From NCBI GenBank assembly GCA_031359995.1, contig JANMAT010000142.1, forward strand, positions 1 to 23,814: a stretch of 23,814 nucleotides of DNA, given 5' to 3'. Below, piece after piece: positions 6,949-14,657 of the stretch. The stretch comes from JANMAT01 sp031359995. Lineage in GTDB: Bacteria > Actinomycetota > Acidimicrobiia > Acidimicrobiales > Ilumatobacteraceae. Below the pieces are notes generated by a model. It searched no databases and had not been told where the DNA came from. It saw only the letters and a list, made by a program, of their open reading frames with translations. Made by a program: the position numbers and the translations under genes. Each line of letters opens with the position of its first letter. Position 1 is the stretch's first letter.

Positions 6949-6964
6949 GAGGGGCTAGCCCCTC
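6949..6964. promoter_or_regulatory. Perfect 16-bp palindrome
   Basis: GAGGGGCTAGCCCCTC is a perfect inverted repeat lying about a dozen bases upstream of the TACAGT box of the small minus-strand ORF. It could be an operator or a short hairpin; there is no T-run, so a classical terminator is unlikely. Confidence 0.45.
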
Positions 6965-7318
6965 TTCAGACCTCGGCGCTTCGACATCCGGTGGCTGGCC
7001 CTGAGTGCCGGAGCGAGGGTGCGCTAGCTAGAGGAACCATGACGGCGGGCTGGTCGGTGAGCCGGGTCTGGCTGGGTTAGGTCATCGTACGTGCCTCCCG
7101 ACTGGCGAGCGAGAGCCCGCATTGAGTGGATGGGGTCGCGTCCAACGTCGGCCGTTCGGGCCGGACCCCAATCGCCCGAGGCCCAGCCCACCGCGCCCGC
7201 GAGCGCCCGATGACCTCGGGTCGCCGGACGAACGGACGGCCGAGCACGTCGTCCGGGTGACGCGCCGGAACCGCACCGGGTGGTCACCCGTGGGTTCTCG
7301 GCGGACGTCTGTCTGGGC
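6965..7318. other. Intergenic stretch without a supported gene
   Basis: Frames on both strands in this stretch are arginine/proline-rich and carry no motif. It must contain the promoter of the membrane protein gene starting near 7319, but no convincing -35/-10 pair was found. Confidence 0.4.
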
Positions 7319-7972
7319 ATGTCCACGCTTCGAGACCACCCGACCGTCGGCCGCTCGGATCGCCGCGAGCGACCCGTGGCTGTGTGGGGGTTCGTGCTTC
7401 TCGGGTCGCTGTCGGGTTTGGGGCTGGGCGTGGTGGCGCGGTGGTGGATGCGGTTGATCACCGAGGACCCGGAGTTCTCGTGGAGCGGGACGATCTTCAT
7501 CGTGTTGGCGTTCATGGTGGCAGGCTCTGGGCACGGGATGTCGTGGTTCGCACGGCGGGTGGGTGCGCGACGCCGGTGGAGCACGGCCGCGCGCGTGACG
7601 GCCGTGGCTTTGACGCTGCCGATCTTTACGGCCGCGGGCGCCATGATGTTGCCGACGGTGCTCGGGGCATCGGTGGCGAGTTCTCGCTCGGACTGGCCGC
7701 GCGGCGCCCGTGTGGCGGCCGCGGCGCTCGCCGTTCCCGTGCCGATCGTGATCGTCATCGATCTCGCCGCAGATAGCGTGACGTGGCGCCGGCTGTTCGG
7801 TGTGTTGCTGCTCGCTGCCACCTACACCGCGATCGTCCGGAGCTTGCAGGCGACGGTGGCGCCCCTCGATGACGGCTGGCGGATGCCCCGACGCATGCGT
7901 GTCGTGCTGGCGGTCGCGGCCTCTGCACTGCTGGTGCTCGTCGCCACCTCGGTCGTGGGGATCGGCTCCTGA
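7319..7972 (+). CDS. Integral membrane protein of unknown function
   Basis: The 217-residue product (ATG at 7319; an in-frame GTG at 7280 is an alternative) has about five hydrophobic helices: VWGFVLLGSLSGLGLGVVA, WSGTIFIVLAFMVAGSG, ARVTAVALTLPIFTAAGAMM, VAAAALAVPVPIVIVIDLAA, and a C-terminal VVLAVAASALLVLVATSVVG. Short arginine-rich loops lie between them, consistent with a polytopic plasma-membrane protein. No catalytic or transport motif is visible and no family is recognised. The gene ends 55 bases before the convergent flavoprotein gene, with a hairpin between. A ribosome site is weak at both candidate starts. Confidence 0.75.
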   Translation: MSTLRDHPTVGRSDRRERPVAVWGFVLLGSLSGLGLGVVARWWMRLITEDPEFSWSGTIFIVLAFMVAGSGHGMSWFARRVGARRRWSTAARVTAVALTLPIFTAAGAMMLPTVLGASVASSRSDWPRGARVAAAALAVPVPIVIVIDLAADSVTWRRLFGVLLLAATYTAIVRSLQATVAPLDDGWRMPRRMRVVLAVAASALLVLVATSVVGIGS

Positions 7973-8002
7973 GGTCTGTGACAGGGGAATCGCTGGGTGC
8001 TG

Positions 8003-8019
8003 GCACGGCCGCGCCGTGC
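8003..8019. terminator. Hairpin between convergent genes
   Basis: GCACGGC-CGC-GCCGTGC forms a perfect 7-bp stem with a 3-base loop. It lies between the stops of two converging genes (7972 and 8027) and could end transcription from both sides. It lacks a T-tract, as is common in high-GC actinobacteria. Confidence 0.55.
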
Positions 8020-8026
8020 GGTGGGT

Positions 8027-8653
8027 TCAGAACTGCGGTGATGCGGGCGCGGCCTCTCGTTCGGGATCGAGGGCGGGGTCGTGGCCGGGGAGGGTGCCGT
8101 CGAACCACGGGTTGCGCTTCCAGTCCGGTACCGGAGCGTCGACACCGGCGTGAGGAACGAACGGTGACGGGGCGACCTTCCGGTATTCGTGCACGTAGCG
8201 TCGGCAGTTGGCGAAGATGGCGCGGACCGTCACTCGCACCACACTCACGGCCCCGGGGTACGAGGCCACGAGCGCCCCGTCGAACTCCAGGCTGGCGTCG
8301 CCGTTGACGCGCAGTCTGCTGCCCGTCTCGAAGTCGATGAACAGCAGACCGACCCGGGGTTGCACGGTGAGGTTGCCCAACGTGAGGAACATGCCGTTGC
8401 CGTCGAAGACCGGGAAGACGAGGGTGCGGTCGTCGATGACGCGCACGAACCCCGGGTCGCCGCCCTTATAGGAGCACTCCGGGAAGCCGTCGGCGTCGGT
8501 TGACGCGATGAAGAACATGTCGCGGGCCTCGACGAAACGGGCCAGGTCCTCCCGGAAGGTGTCGGTCCTCGCCTCGGCCAGTCGATCGGCGAGCCGGCGG
8601 GTGTCGAACCGATCCTGGAGCTCCCGCTGGCCGTCGTGGTACGGATCCGTCAT
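8027..8653 (-). CDS. Pyridoxamine 5'-phosphate oxidase-fold (PNPOx-like) flavoprotein
   Basis: This 208-residue protein shows the split-barrel flavin-binding fold of the PNPOx-like superfamily. Recognisable segments are FREDLARFVEARDMFFIASTDADGFPECSYKGG (the start of the barrel), then LVFPVFDGNGMFLTLGNL, then PRVGLLFIDFETGSRLRVNG, the phosphate-contacting strands. The 'ASTDADGxPxCSxKGG' pattern is typical of general stress or F420/FMN-linked members rather than true vitamin B6 oxidase. The ATG at 8653 follows a GGGGGAG ribosome site; the longer open frame upstream is not protein-like. A TACGAT box at 8685-8690 on the minus strand is a plausible -10. It likely reduces or senses a small molecule in the cytoplasm; substrate unknown. 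Confidence 0.88.
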   Translation of the reverse strand: MTDPYHDGQRELQDRFDTRRLADRLAEARTDTFREDLARFVEARDMFFIASTDADGFPECSYKGGDPGFVRVIDDRTLVFPVFDGNGMFLTLGNLTVQPRVGLLFIDFETGSRLRVNGDASLEFDGALVASYPGAVSVVRVTVRAIFANCRRYVHEYRKVAPSPFVPHAGVDAPVPDWKRNPWFDGTLPGHDPALDPEREAAPASPQF

Positions 8654-8986
8654 CGCTCGCTCCCCCCATCGCAGACAAGGCGTTATCGTAGTGCGCCAGA
8701 TGCGGTCGACGTTCCCACCGAAGACGCCCGGTAGGCGGGGCGGGAACGGCCTTCGCCCGCGACGTCGTTGGCCGGGGATGTCCAACCCACGGACCCGTCG
8801 AGCCCGAGCGGTGGATGGCCGCGCACTACTCGGGCGCCGTGTCACCCAGGCAGGTGCGCCGATCGTCCGTGCTGACATGGCATCGCTCGGTGAGCAGGCA
8901 AGGCACGGGCCAGGTTCGAGGCGCTCGTCCTGGGACCGGACCCGCGCCTGGAACGCTGTGGTCGTGCGTGCGAGTTCGACGGTGCC
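8654..8986. other. Divergent intergenic region
   Basis: This stretch separates the flavoprotein gene (minus) from the sigma factor gene (plus) and must hold both promoters. A minus-strand TACGAT box is visible at 8685-8690. No coding sequence with a motif is seen on either strand, and I could not identify a convincing sigma-factor promoter. Confidence 0.4.
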
Positions 8987-9604
8987 GTGCCTGATCGCCA
9001 CGGTCGATGGGCGATGCACATGATCGCGTTCGCGGGGCGGGCGCCGCGCGCGCCGTCGTTGCTGGCGACGATCGCTACCGCCCGGTTACAGGGCGAGCGG
9101 ATCAGCGTCGAGGTCGAGGAGCTCGTCGTCGGGCTGTTCCAGACCGAGGGTCGGTCGCTGGTGCGGTTGGCCCGGTTGTTCGTCGACGATCGCGACGCCG
9201 CCGAGGACATCGTCCAGGAGGCCTTCCTACGCCTGGCTCGGGCCGCCGGCCGGATCGATGCTGTCGACCGTGCGCCGGCCTACCTCCGGTCGATCGTGCT
9301 CAACCTCGCCCGTGACCACAACCGCCGCGGACTCGTGTCCCTGCGCCACCATGCCGCCTCGGGTCGGGAGGTGGACGTCGTCGAGGACACCGACGGTCGG
9401 CTCGTGCGCTCGGAGGAGAACGAGCGGGTGCTGCGCGCCGTGCGCCGGCTCCCGCTACGCCAACGCGACTGCATCACGTTGCGCTACTTCGAGGAGCTCC
9501 CGATCGAGAGGATCGCGGCGACCCTCGGGATCTCGGCGAACTCGGTCAAGACCCACCTCAAGCGGGCCATGGTCACCCTCGACCGGATGCTGAGCGAACC
9601 ATGA
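8987..9604 (+). CDS. ECF-type RNA polymerase sigma factor
   Basis: The ~200-residue protein carries sigma-70 region 2 (LFQTEGRSLVRLARLFVDD, then RDAAEDIVQEAFLRLARA, the core-binding and -10 helices) and region 4 (AVRRLPLRQRDCITLRYFEE, then LPIERIAATLGISANSVKTH, the -35 helix-turn-helix). There is no region 1 or 3, as in extracytoplasmic-function factors. The start is uncertain: GTG 8987, ATG 9014 and ATG 9020 are all in frame and none has a good ribosome site; the conserved part begins near 9107. The stop overlaps the next start (ATGA at 9601-9604), so it is coupled to a membrane protein that probably controls it. Confidence 0.9.
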   Translation: MPDRHGRWAMHMIAFAGRAPRAPSLLATIATARLQGERISVEVEELVVGLFQTEGRSLVRLARLFVDDRDAAEDIVQEAFLRLARAAGRIDAVDRAPAYLRSIVLNLARDHNRRGLVSLRHHAASGREVDVVEDTDGRLVRSEENERVLRAVRRLPLRQRDCITLRYFEELPIERIAATLGISANSVKTHLKRAMVTLDRMLSEP

Positions 9605-10314
9605 ACGATGACACCCTCGAGCAGCAACTGATCGACGCCTTCGCCGACGCCCGCGCCTCGGTCGAGGAGAACCCCGATCTGTACGCACGCGTCGCCCGCA
9701 GCCTCGAGGATCAACGGGCGCGGCGCCGCTTCCGCTGGAACCTCGCTGGCTGGATCCTCGGAGTCGTCGCCGCCAACACCACGCTCGCACTGTCGCTCTC
9801 CGACATCGACAACAGGAGGTTCGTCATGCCCTGGTGGGTCATCGAGTTGATCACCAACATCGTGTTGGTCGCGCTCGCCGTCGGGCTCGGCCCGTTCATC
9901 AAACGCTTCGGACGCTCCTATGCCGCCGATGTGTTCCGCGCCAATCCCCGTACCGGCAAGAGCTACCTCGTACTCACCGACGTCGCCTACTACCTCATCT
10001 TCACCGCGTTCATCCTGTTCACCGTCACTTTCGTCGAGGCGGCCGACTGGAAGCGCTCCACCGGGCTGCAGCTCAAGCACGAAGTCGCCCGCATCGGGGG
10101 CATCCTGCTGATCATGGGCATCCTGCACGCCGCCAACGTCGTCGCCCTCCCGATCATCGCGGGACTGCTGACCACGAACAAGCGACGCGAAGTCGCGCGC
10201 GTCGCACCGGCCCCCCCAGCGACGCCAGCCGAGATGCCACCGCTCGGACCAGGCACCTGGGTCGTGCACATCGAACCAGCCGCCACCCAACCACCCCCGA
10301 GCAAGGAGTCGTAG
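9601..10314 (+). CDS. Membrane protein coupled to the sigma factor, probable anti-sigma partner
   Basis: The 237-residue product begins with a charged, soluble, helical segment of about 42 residues (LEQQLIDAFADARASVEENP, then LYARVARSLEDQ). Four membrane helices follow, at about 43-67, 76-100, 120-147 and 163-190, and then a proline-rich cytosolic or external tail. Position directly after an ECF sigma gene with a 4-base overlap is the usual place for its anti-sigma factor, and the N-terminal soluble helix could be the sigma-binding part. No zinc HxxxCxxC motif is present, so it is not a ZAS-type anti-sigma. The function is inferred from context only. An internal ribosome site and ATG at codon 76 may yield a shorter form. 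Confidence 0.72.
   Translation: MNDDTLEQQLIDAFADARASVEENPDLYARVARSLEDQRARRRFRWNLAGWILGVVAANTTLALSLSDIDNRRFVMPWWVIELITNIVLVALAVGLGPFIKRFGRSYAADVFRANPRTGKSYLVLTDVAYYLIFTAFILFTVTFVEAADWKRSTGLQLKHEVARIGGILLIMGILHAANVVALPIIAGLLTTNKRREVARVAPAPPATPAEMPPLGPGTWVVHIEPAATQPPPSKES
9814..9828 (+). promoter_or_regulatory. Internal Shine-Dalgarno plus in-frame ATG
   Basis: AGGAGG at 9814-9819 is followed after six bases by ATG at 9826, which is in frame (Met76) with the surrounding gene. The AGGAGG is written with two consecutive AGG arginine codons, while the rest of the gene mostly uses CGN for arginine. The product would lack the soluble N-terminus and first membrane helix. Confidence 0.45.
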
Positions 10315-10351
10315 CGTCGCACGTCGATGACTCGCTGCCACCCAGAAGCCG

Positions 10352-10378
10352 CGCGATCCTCATCGTTCGAGAATCGCG
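10352..10378. terminator. Hairpin between convergent genes
   Basis: CGCGAT and ATCGCG pair as a 6-bp stem, then one mismatch, then CTC/GAG and a 7-base loop. It sits between the stop of the membrane protein gene (10314) and the stop of the convergent gene (10429). A terminator role is inferred from position. Confidence 0.4.
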
Positions 10379-10428
10379 AGGACGCAAACCTCGCCCGCTT
10401 CGACACGGAGTCGAGCGGCTTGCCGTCG

Positions 10429-11223
10429 TCAAGGTCCGCTCGGAGGCGGCGTTGCCGCAGCGCGCGCGTTCGGCGTCGCTGCCGCAACCGGGGAGGAACA
10501 GGCCCTCGATCGTCGGCGGGCGATGGCGACAAGCGACCGCGTACCCACAAGACACCACAACAGCAGCGGGGTGCCGATCGCCAGGTATACGCGTCCGGCC
10601 CCGTCCAGTGCCACGCCCGAGGCGACGATGCCGACGGACCCCACCAGCGCCAGATGCCACGACGTGAATGCAAGATCCGACGGAACCCGGCGCGGCCGGC
10701 CAAGGCCGCACACTTCGTGGACCTTGTCCTCCGCCTCGATGGCGTGGTGGCGCAGGGCGAACTGCCAACGCACCGTGCGGTCGAGCGCGACGGAGGGTCG
10801 CTCGAGATAGGCGCCGGGCCCACGATCGATCTCACCGGCGTGCAGCAGCGATCGAGCCGCCTGCGCCCCGAGCGGGCGGGCGAGGAGCACGAGCAGGGCG
10901 CGGCCCTGGAGCAGTAGCACGACGCCGACCAACGCCGAGTACAACTCCTCGGCACTCGGGCGCGCCGAGGGCGGTCGAACCAGCCACGCCAGGCCCAGCG
11001 CGCCCACCACGGGAGCGATCGGCAGGTGATCGAAGAGCCGCCGCTCGTGCGCCTCGACGGCGTCGGGACGCGACAACCGGCGAACCTCGACGCGTACGAG
11101 GGAGGCCCACGGCAGTCCGCGTGCTGTGGCGAGCGCGTCACCGTACGCTCCGAGCAGGGTGTCAATGGCTGCGCGACAGTGCAGCGGGTCCGCAAGAGGG
11201 GTTCTCCCGCTCGCGGGACTCAC
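10429..11223 (-). CDS. Membrane protein of unknown function, second gene of a coupled pair
   Basis: The 264-residue product has a soluble N-terminal helical part with GAYGDALATARGLPWASLVR, then hydrophobic segments IAPVVGALGLAWLV, LYSALVGVVLLLQGRALLVLL, LVGSVGIVASGVALDG and LAIGTPLLLWCLVG, and an alanine/proline-rich tail. It starts with a GTG at 11223 whose last bases overlap the stop of the upstream gene (GTGA at 11220-11223), so translation is coupled. No family is recognised. The two coupled membrane proteins probably act together. Confidence 0.65.
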   Translation of the reverse strand: MSPASGRTPLADPLHCRAAIDTLLGAYGDALATARGLPWASLVRVEVRRLSRPDAVEAHERRLFDHLPIAPVVGALGLAWLVRPPSARPSAEELYSALVGVVLLLQGRALLVLLARPLGAQAARSLLHAGEIDRGPGAYLERPSVALDRTVRWQFALRHHAIEAEDKVHEVCGLGRPRRVPSDLAFTSWHLALVGSVGIVASGVALDGAGRVYLAIGTPLLLWCLVGTRSLVAIARRRSRACSSPVAAATPNARAAATPPPSGP

Positions 11224-12005
11224 GGCGATGCCCCCGCTGTGCAGGGCCTCCTTTGGCTGTCACGGTGTCGCTGACTACCCGATCGCCACGCCCGCCCGGA
11301 TCTCCGGTCAGCTCTCACACGTGCCACGACGCTGGCGACCGCCAACACGATGACGCCCGCGCCAGGAATGATCCACGGCGGCACGAGGACGGTGACCGTG
11401 AGCGCGGCAGCCGTCATGCGGTTCCCGGCGTGGCGACGTCGCCGCCACGCGATGACGAACACCAGCGCAGCAGCCTCCGCGACCCACACCGAGGTGTTCG
11501 CGAGCGAGTGATCTGCCACATCCGGGACGGCACCCGTGGCCGTCCGGGCATGGCCGGCGGCGACGAGATCGTCGACGACCCGCAGGTTGCCCATCATCAC
11601 GAGGACCGCCGCGGACAGCCAGGCAGCAGCGGCAACGATCAGATCGAGTTGGCGGCGCGCCGGTGCGGTGCTCCAACCGAGGATGGACACCATCGCCGAG
11701 GCCATGAACGGTGCCGAGGCCCCGGTGAGGTGTTCGGCCGCATGGCCTCCCACCTCGTAGCGCGAGTCCAACACCAGTTGCTGAGCGGCCAACGACACGG
11801 CCACGATCATCAGCAACGGCCACCAATCCCGGACCATCCTCAGGCCCAACGCCCAACGGCCACCAGCGGAGTTCTCGCTCGTCATCTGCAGACAGACGAA
11901 CGCGACGAGCCCAACAGGTGACAAGGGACCGACGGCGCCTCGAACAACTGCCGAGTGCGCGGCGGGTGCGGTGGCCGCGTCTGTGGAGTTCGTGACGTTG
12001 GTCAT
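11220..12005 (-). CDS. Integral membrane protein of unknown function
   Basis: From the ATG at 12005 the gene encodes 261 residues with roughly six membrane helices: VGPLSPVGLVAFVCLQM, WWPLLMIVAVSLAAQQLVL, FMASAMVSILGW, LIVAAAAWLSAAVLVMMG, VWVAEAAALVFVIAW and a final VPPWIIPGAGVIVLAVAS. The C-terminus is basic. Upstream in-frame codons exist, but that sequence is not membrane-protein-like and belongs to the region of repeats. No ribosome site is obvious. The stop overlaps the next gene's GTG start. No motif points to a function. Confidence 0.68.
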   Translation of the reverse strand: MTNVTNSTDAATAPAAHSAVVRGAVGPLSPVGLVAFVCLQMTSENSAGGRWALGLRMVRDWWPLLMIVAVSLAAQQLVLDSRYEVGGHAAEHLTGASAPFMASAMVSILGWSTAPARRQLDLIVAAAAWLSAAVLVMMGNLRVVDDLVAAGHARTATGAVPDVADHSLANTSVWVAEAAALVFVIAWRRRRHAGNRMTAAALTVTVLVPPWIIPGAGVIVLAVASVVARVRADRRSGRAWRSGSQRHRDSQRRPCTAGASP

Positions 12006-12095
12006 GCGCGGAACCGAACTCGCGCCGGCGGCCGGTTGTGAAGACGCACGCGATGCCCTCGAATCCGGGCGCTCGAGGCGAGGGTGGGCCGCCGC

Positions 12096-12118
12096 TATAG
12101 GCACGTAGTAGGCACGCC
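12096..12118 (+). repeat. Paired TAGGCACG sites (R0)
   Basis: Two TAGGCACG motifs sit 11 bases apart (starting at 12098 and 12109). The same pair, at the same spacing, ends the long repeats R1 and R2, and a single copy ends R3. Nothing of the longer repeat body is recognisable to its left, so this is a partial copy. The pattern fits arm-type integrase binding sites, which is inference. Confidence 0.5.
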
Positions 12119-12176
12119 GAGCCGTCCGCTCGATGAGGGGGCTTCACAAAACCGACCCTGAGCTGGTACGATATAG

Positions 12177-12218
12177 GAGCGGATGACGAAAATCGAACCC
12201 GCGTTCCCAGCTTGGGAA
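12177..12218 (-). other. tRNA-Gly(CCC) 3'-half remnant, attachment-site core (left)
   Basis: Read on the minus strand, this 42-base segment contains the anticodon loop TTCCCAA (anticodon CCC), the 3' anticodon strand GCTGG, a T-arm with GTTCGATT, and an acceptor strand CATCCGC followed by TCC. These match the 3' half of a bacterial tRNA-Gly(CCC). The 5' half is missing, so this is not a working tRNA gene. It matches the right copy at 37 of 42 positions and is the probable crossover core of an element that targets this tRNA. Confidence 0.7.
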
Positions 12219-12360
12219 TCGAAGACGGCCGGTCACGGCCTGTCCCAGCGTGACCCTCTCCGGCCTGCTCAGGGCCGCGATGACCTCCGTGCGGTCTCCT
12301 CTCGGGTTGGTCCCTGTGGGACAGGGAAGGACGGGGTTGTAGGCACGTTGTAGGCACGCC
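12177..12360 (+). repeat. Long direct repeat R1 (left end of element)
   Basis: The repeat comprises the tRNA-like core plus ~140 bases ending in two TAGGCACG sites (12337-12360). It aligns along its whole length with R2 at 19188-19373, the matches being strongest at both ends (the core; GGTCTCCTCTC with TTGGTCCCTGTG; the TAGGCACG pair), and less well with R3. Confidence 0.75.
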
Positions 12361-12406
12361 ATCCGTCGGTCGTGTTCAGCTTCTCGGCCGGGCGGTCGAC
12401 GTGCCT

Positions 12407-12625
12407 TCACGGTCGCGCCGGAGGCCCTTGGGAGCAAGATGTCAGTCGACCTGGATGGCGTCGCGGAAGGTCGTCGGGGACGTTGGTGGGGAAGGAGACG
12501 ACCGGGTGGCGGCCGAGGGCGTTGGCGACGCGGGCGATGGTGTCGAGACGGTTGCGGGCACCTGGGCCTGCTTCGACGCGACGCCTTGTCGCGCAGCAGG
12601 GGCTCGTCGGCTGGCCGTGATGGGT
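12407..12625 (-). pseudogene. Fragment of an XRE-type regulator
   Basis: In one minus-strand frame the segment RRVEAGPGARNRLDTIARVA continuing into NALGRHPVVSFP matches the last half of an XRE-type helix-turn-helix (recognition helix end, then 'LDTIARVANALG'). The first helices are not in the same frame: sequence ahead of RRVEAG is not motif-like. It stops at 12407. It is read as debris near the left end of the element, just behind the AlbA_2 gene. Confidence 0.4.
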
Positions 12626-12630
12626 ACGTG

Positions 12631-14361
12631 TCAGCCGGTTCCAGGCGGGGTTGCGGCACGCCAGCGGGCGGCGGGGGATCGGGGTACGCCGACGAGCTCG
12701 ACGGCGCCGTCTTTGCGGAGTTGGCTGAGGGTGCGAGCGACATGTTGGCGGGTTGTCCCGAGGCGGTCGGCGAGCTCCCGTGCGGTGACGGTGTCGTCGG
12801 CGAGCGCGGCGAGCACTCGGTCGGCGACGGTGTTGGTGCCCTGTCGTTGGGGGAGGGCGTAGGTCGCGGCGCCGCGTTGGCCGAGTTGCAGGACGAAGCC
12901 ACGGTCGACCAGCTCGCGCAGTTGCCGGCCGGATTCGCGGCTGTCTTGGAGGCCGGTGATCGTGCGGAACGTGCTGTTGGTGAGCCGGCCGCCGTGTCGT
13001 TTGAGGTGGGCGAGCGCGGTGAGTTGTGTGGGGCGGAGTCCGGCGACGCCGATGTCGCTGAGCCATCGGGCCGTGGGTTCGTCGATGAGCGCCTCGTTGG
13101 AGACTTCGAAGTCGAACGTGGCGATGTTGTCGCGGAAGGTCGGTGGGTTCATCCCGGCGCTGCCCAGCAGGGTGCGGACGGTGGCGAGGCCGCTGCCGCG
13201 GTTCTCGCACACGGCACGTCCCGGTTCGGCTTCGGCGTCCTCGAGGAGCTTGAGCAGGAGCGGGTTGCGGGTGGAGGTGATCGGCTCGAATCCGAGCCGG
13301 GCGACGTCGACGGGGCCGTAGAGCCCGCCCGGGTTCCGCACGACGAGCCGAGCCGGGTAGAGCTCGACTTGGACCTGGGTGCCGTGGGAGCTCGGTGAGT
13401 AGTCGCGGTGCACGAGGGCGTTGACGATCGCTTCGCGCAGCACTTCGATGGGGTACTCGGGTTCTTCGACGCGGTAGAGGCCTTGCACGATGCCGCGGCG
13501 CTTCAGGTGCGGATGGAGCGCGGTGAGCGCGTCGGTGAGCATGGCGGCGACGTTGCCGTCGACGGAGCGGTTGTCGACGAAGCGTTCACCGCGTGGCCCT
13601 GGCTCGCCCGGACGGTCGGTGGGGTACACGACCACCGTGACGTCGAGCTGCGGGAAGAACTGCTGCGGGTAGATCCCGAACGCGAGCAGGCCCGCGAGTG
13701 TCGGACGGATCGTGCCGTCGACGTCAACGGTGACGACCTGGGTGCGGCGGAGGATCTCGTCATCGGGGGCGTTGGCCAGCGCGGAGCGGCGGATGGAACG
13801 GAACCGGGCGACGAATCGGGCCACGACGGCGGGGTCGAGGTCGGCGAGCGTTGCGCCGGCGACGGGCCGGCGGTCGTGTCCGAGGGGGAGGCGCTGGCTC
13901 AACAGCAGGGTCACCTCGTACTCGGTGAGCTGTCGATCGCCGTCGTTCACTCGGACCCGGCTGCCAGCGAACGGGCCGAGGCGTTTCAGGTGACACGGAC
14001 GCTGGCCGTGGGGTGTGGGTGGGATCTCGGCCGCCACGACCCGTTCGCCTTCCAGTGCCGCGGTCCAGATCGTGGCCCGCACCGGCGGGTCCATCTCGTC
14101 GGTGCACAACGACGCGAGCCGGGTCGCCGTCGCCGCCGGGTCGTCGACGCCCCCGACATGGAACCCCTTGCGTTGCTCGACACCGAGGAGCAGGTAACCC
14201 CCGGTGGTGTTGGCGAACGCGCTCACCGACTCCCACAACGTCTGCGGGAACCCCGACCTCGCCCGTTTCGCCTCGATGGCCCACCCGTCGTCGCCGGCCG
14301 CTCGCAACTCGGACAGAAGCCGGGCGGTCAGTGCGGTCGGGTCCGATTCAACTGTCTCCAC
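12631..14361 (-). CDS. AlbA_2 (Schlafen-like) / HATPase_c_4 / winged-helix protein
   Basis: This is a full-length 576-residue protein. Residues about 25-135 are an AlbA_2 domain, with the signature IEAKRARSGFPQTLWESVSA followed by FANTTGGYLLLGVE. Residues 300-420 are a GHKL-type ATPase fragment (HATPase_c_4), with the N-box EAIVNALVHRDYS at 310-322 and the G-box ENRGSGLATV at 386-395. Two winged-helix segments follow, at about 440-490 and 512-560 (VTARELADRLGTTRQHVART). Such proteins are annotated as putative transcriptional regulators or helicase-like and often sit in defence or mobile regions; their biochemistry is poorly known. The start is GTG 14361, nine bases after a TACACT box. An inverted repeat around the promoter suggests autoregulation. 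Confidence 0.9.
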   Translation of the reverse strand: METVESDPTALTARLLSELRAAGDDGWAIEAKRARSGFPQTLWESVSAFANTTGGYLLLGVEQRKGFHVGGVDDPAATATRLASLCTDEMDPPVRATIWTAALEGERVVAAEIPPTPHGQRPCHLKRLGPFAGSRVRVNDGDRQLTEYEVTLLLSQRLPLGHDRRPVAGATLADLDPAVVARFVARFRSIRRSALANAPDDEILRRTQVVTVDVDGTIRPTLAGLLAFGIYPQQFFPQLDVTVVVYPTDRPGEPGPRGERFVDNRSVDGNVAAMLTDALTALHPHLKRRGIVQGLYRVEEPEYPIEVLREAIVNALVHRDYSPSSHGTQVQVELYPARLVVRNPGGLYGPVDVARLGFEPITSTRNPLLLKLLEDAEAEPGRAVCENRGSGLATVRTLLGSAGMNPPTFRDNIATFDFEVSNEALIDEPTARWLSDIGVAGLRPTQLTALAHLKRHGGRLTNSTFRTITGLQDSRESGRQLRELVDRGFVLQLGQRGAATYALPQRQGTNTVADRVLAALADDTVTARELADRLGTTRQHVARTLSQLRKDGAVELVGVPRSPAARWRAATPPGTG

Positions 14362-14363
14362 GG

Positions 14364-14408
14364 GTCAGACAGTGTAACAGAGAGGCCCGATCTGCAACTC
14401 TGTCTGAC
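14364..14408. promoter_or_regulatory. Promoter of the AlbA_2 gene inside a 9-bp inverted repeat
   Basis: GTCAGACAG at 14364-14372 and CTGTCTGAC at 14400-14408 are perfect inverted copies separated by 27 bases. Between and overlapping them, on the minus strand, lie TTGCAG (14392-14397) and TACACT (14371-14376), a plausible -35/-10 pair with a 15-base spacer. The left arm overlaps the -10 box and the expected transcription start. It is a likely operator for the gene's own winged-helix protein. Confidence 0.6.
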
Positions 14409-14520
14409 ATGAACCCACCCAGGCGTCCCATGCGTGGTGCACGGCGACGGGGAGGTGGAGGTACTCGACGACGTCGGTTGTGGTGCCTTCACGCAGGACC
14501 GTTTGGTAGGACCCCGGGGG
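14365..14520 (-). pseudogene. Duplicated C-terminal remnant of a regulator
   Basis: In one minus-strand frame, SYQTVLREGTTTDVVEYLHL followed by PVAVHHAWDAW repeats the C-terminus of the neighbouring fragment (LYQTVLREGTTSDVDEYLHL ... PAAVHDLWDPW). A deletion of about 14 codons lies in the middle. The frame ends inside the AlbA_2 promoter region. It is a partial tandem copy without a start. Confidence 0.6.
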
Positions 14521-14657
14521 TTCTGGGGGGGGCGTTGAGTCGGCGGCGTGTCCGAACGTCCCGGCGACCGAGCGACCTCCGACGCCCAGGCCTCTTCGCC
14601 AGCGCAAGGGTCAGCCGGTTGTCTCGAATGCGACCGTCGACTCGACGTTCGAGGACG

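Noticed and set aside
8654..8986. Long N-terminal extension of the flavoprotein up to 9019
   Set aside because: The upstream residues are arginine-rich and ATG 8653 has a strong ribosome site at the start of the conserved region.
9990..11195. Minus-strand 401-codon ORF
   Set aside because: It overlaps two better-supported membrane protein genes in other frames and is Arg/Ser/Cys-rich without coherent helices.
12177..12218. Functional tRNA-Gly gene
   Set aside because: Only the half from anticodon loop to acceptor end is present; D-arm and 5' acceptor strand are absent, so it is an attachment-site remnant.
12096..12360. CRISPR array (TAGGCACG repeats)
   Set aside because: The repeats are only 8 bases, occur in pairs 11 bases apart, and have no equal-length spacers or cas genes nearby.
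12439..14412. Long plus-strand ORFs (319 and 334 codons) opposite the AlbA_2 gene
   Set aside because: Their composition is typical of the antisense frame of a GC-rich gene, and the minus strand carries the domain motifs.
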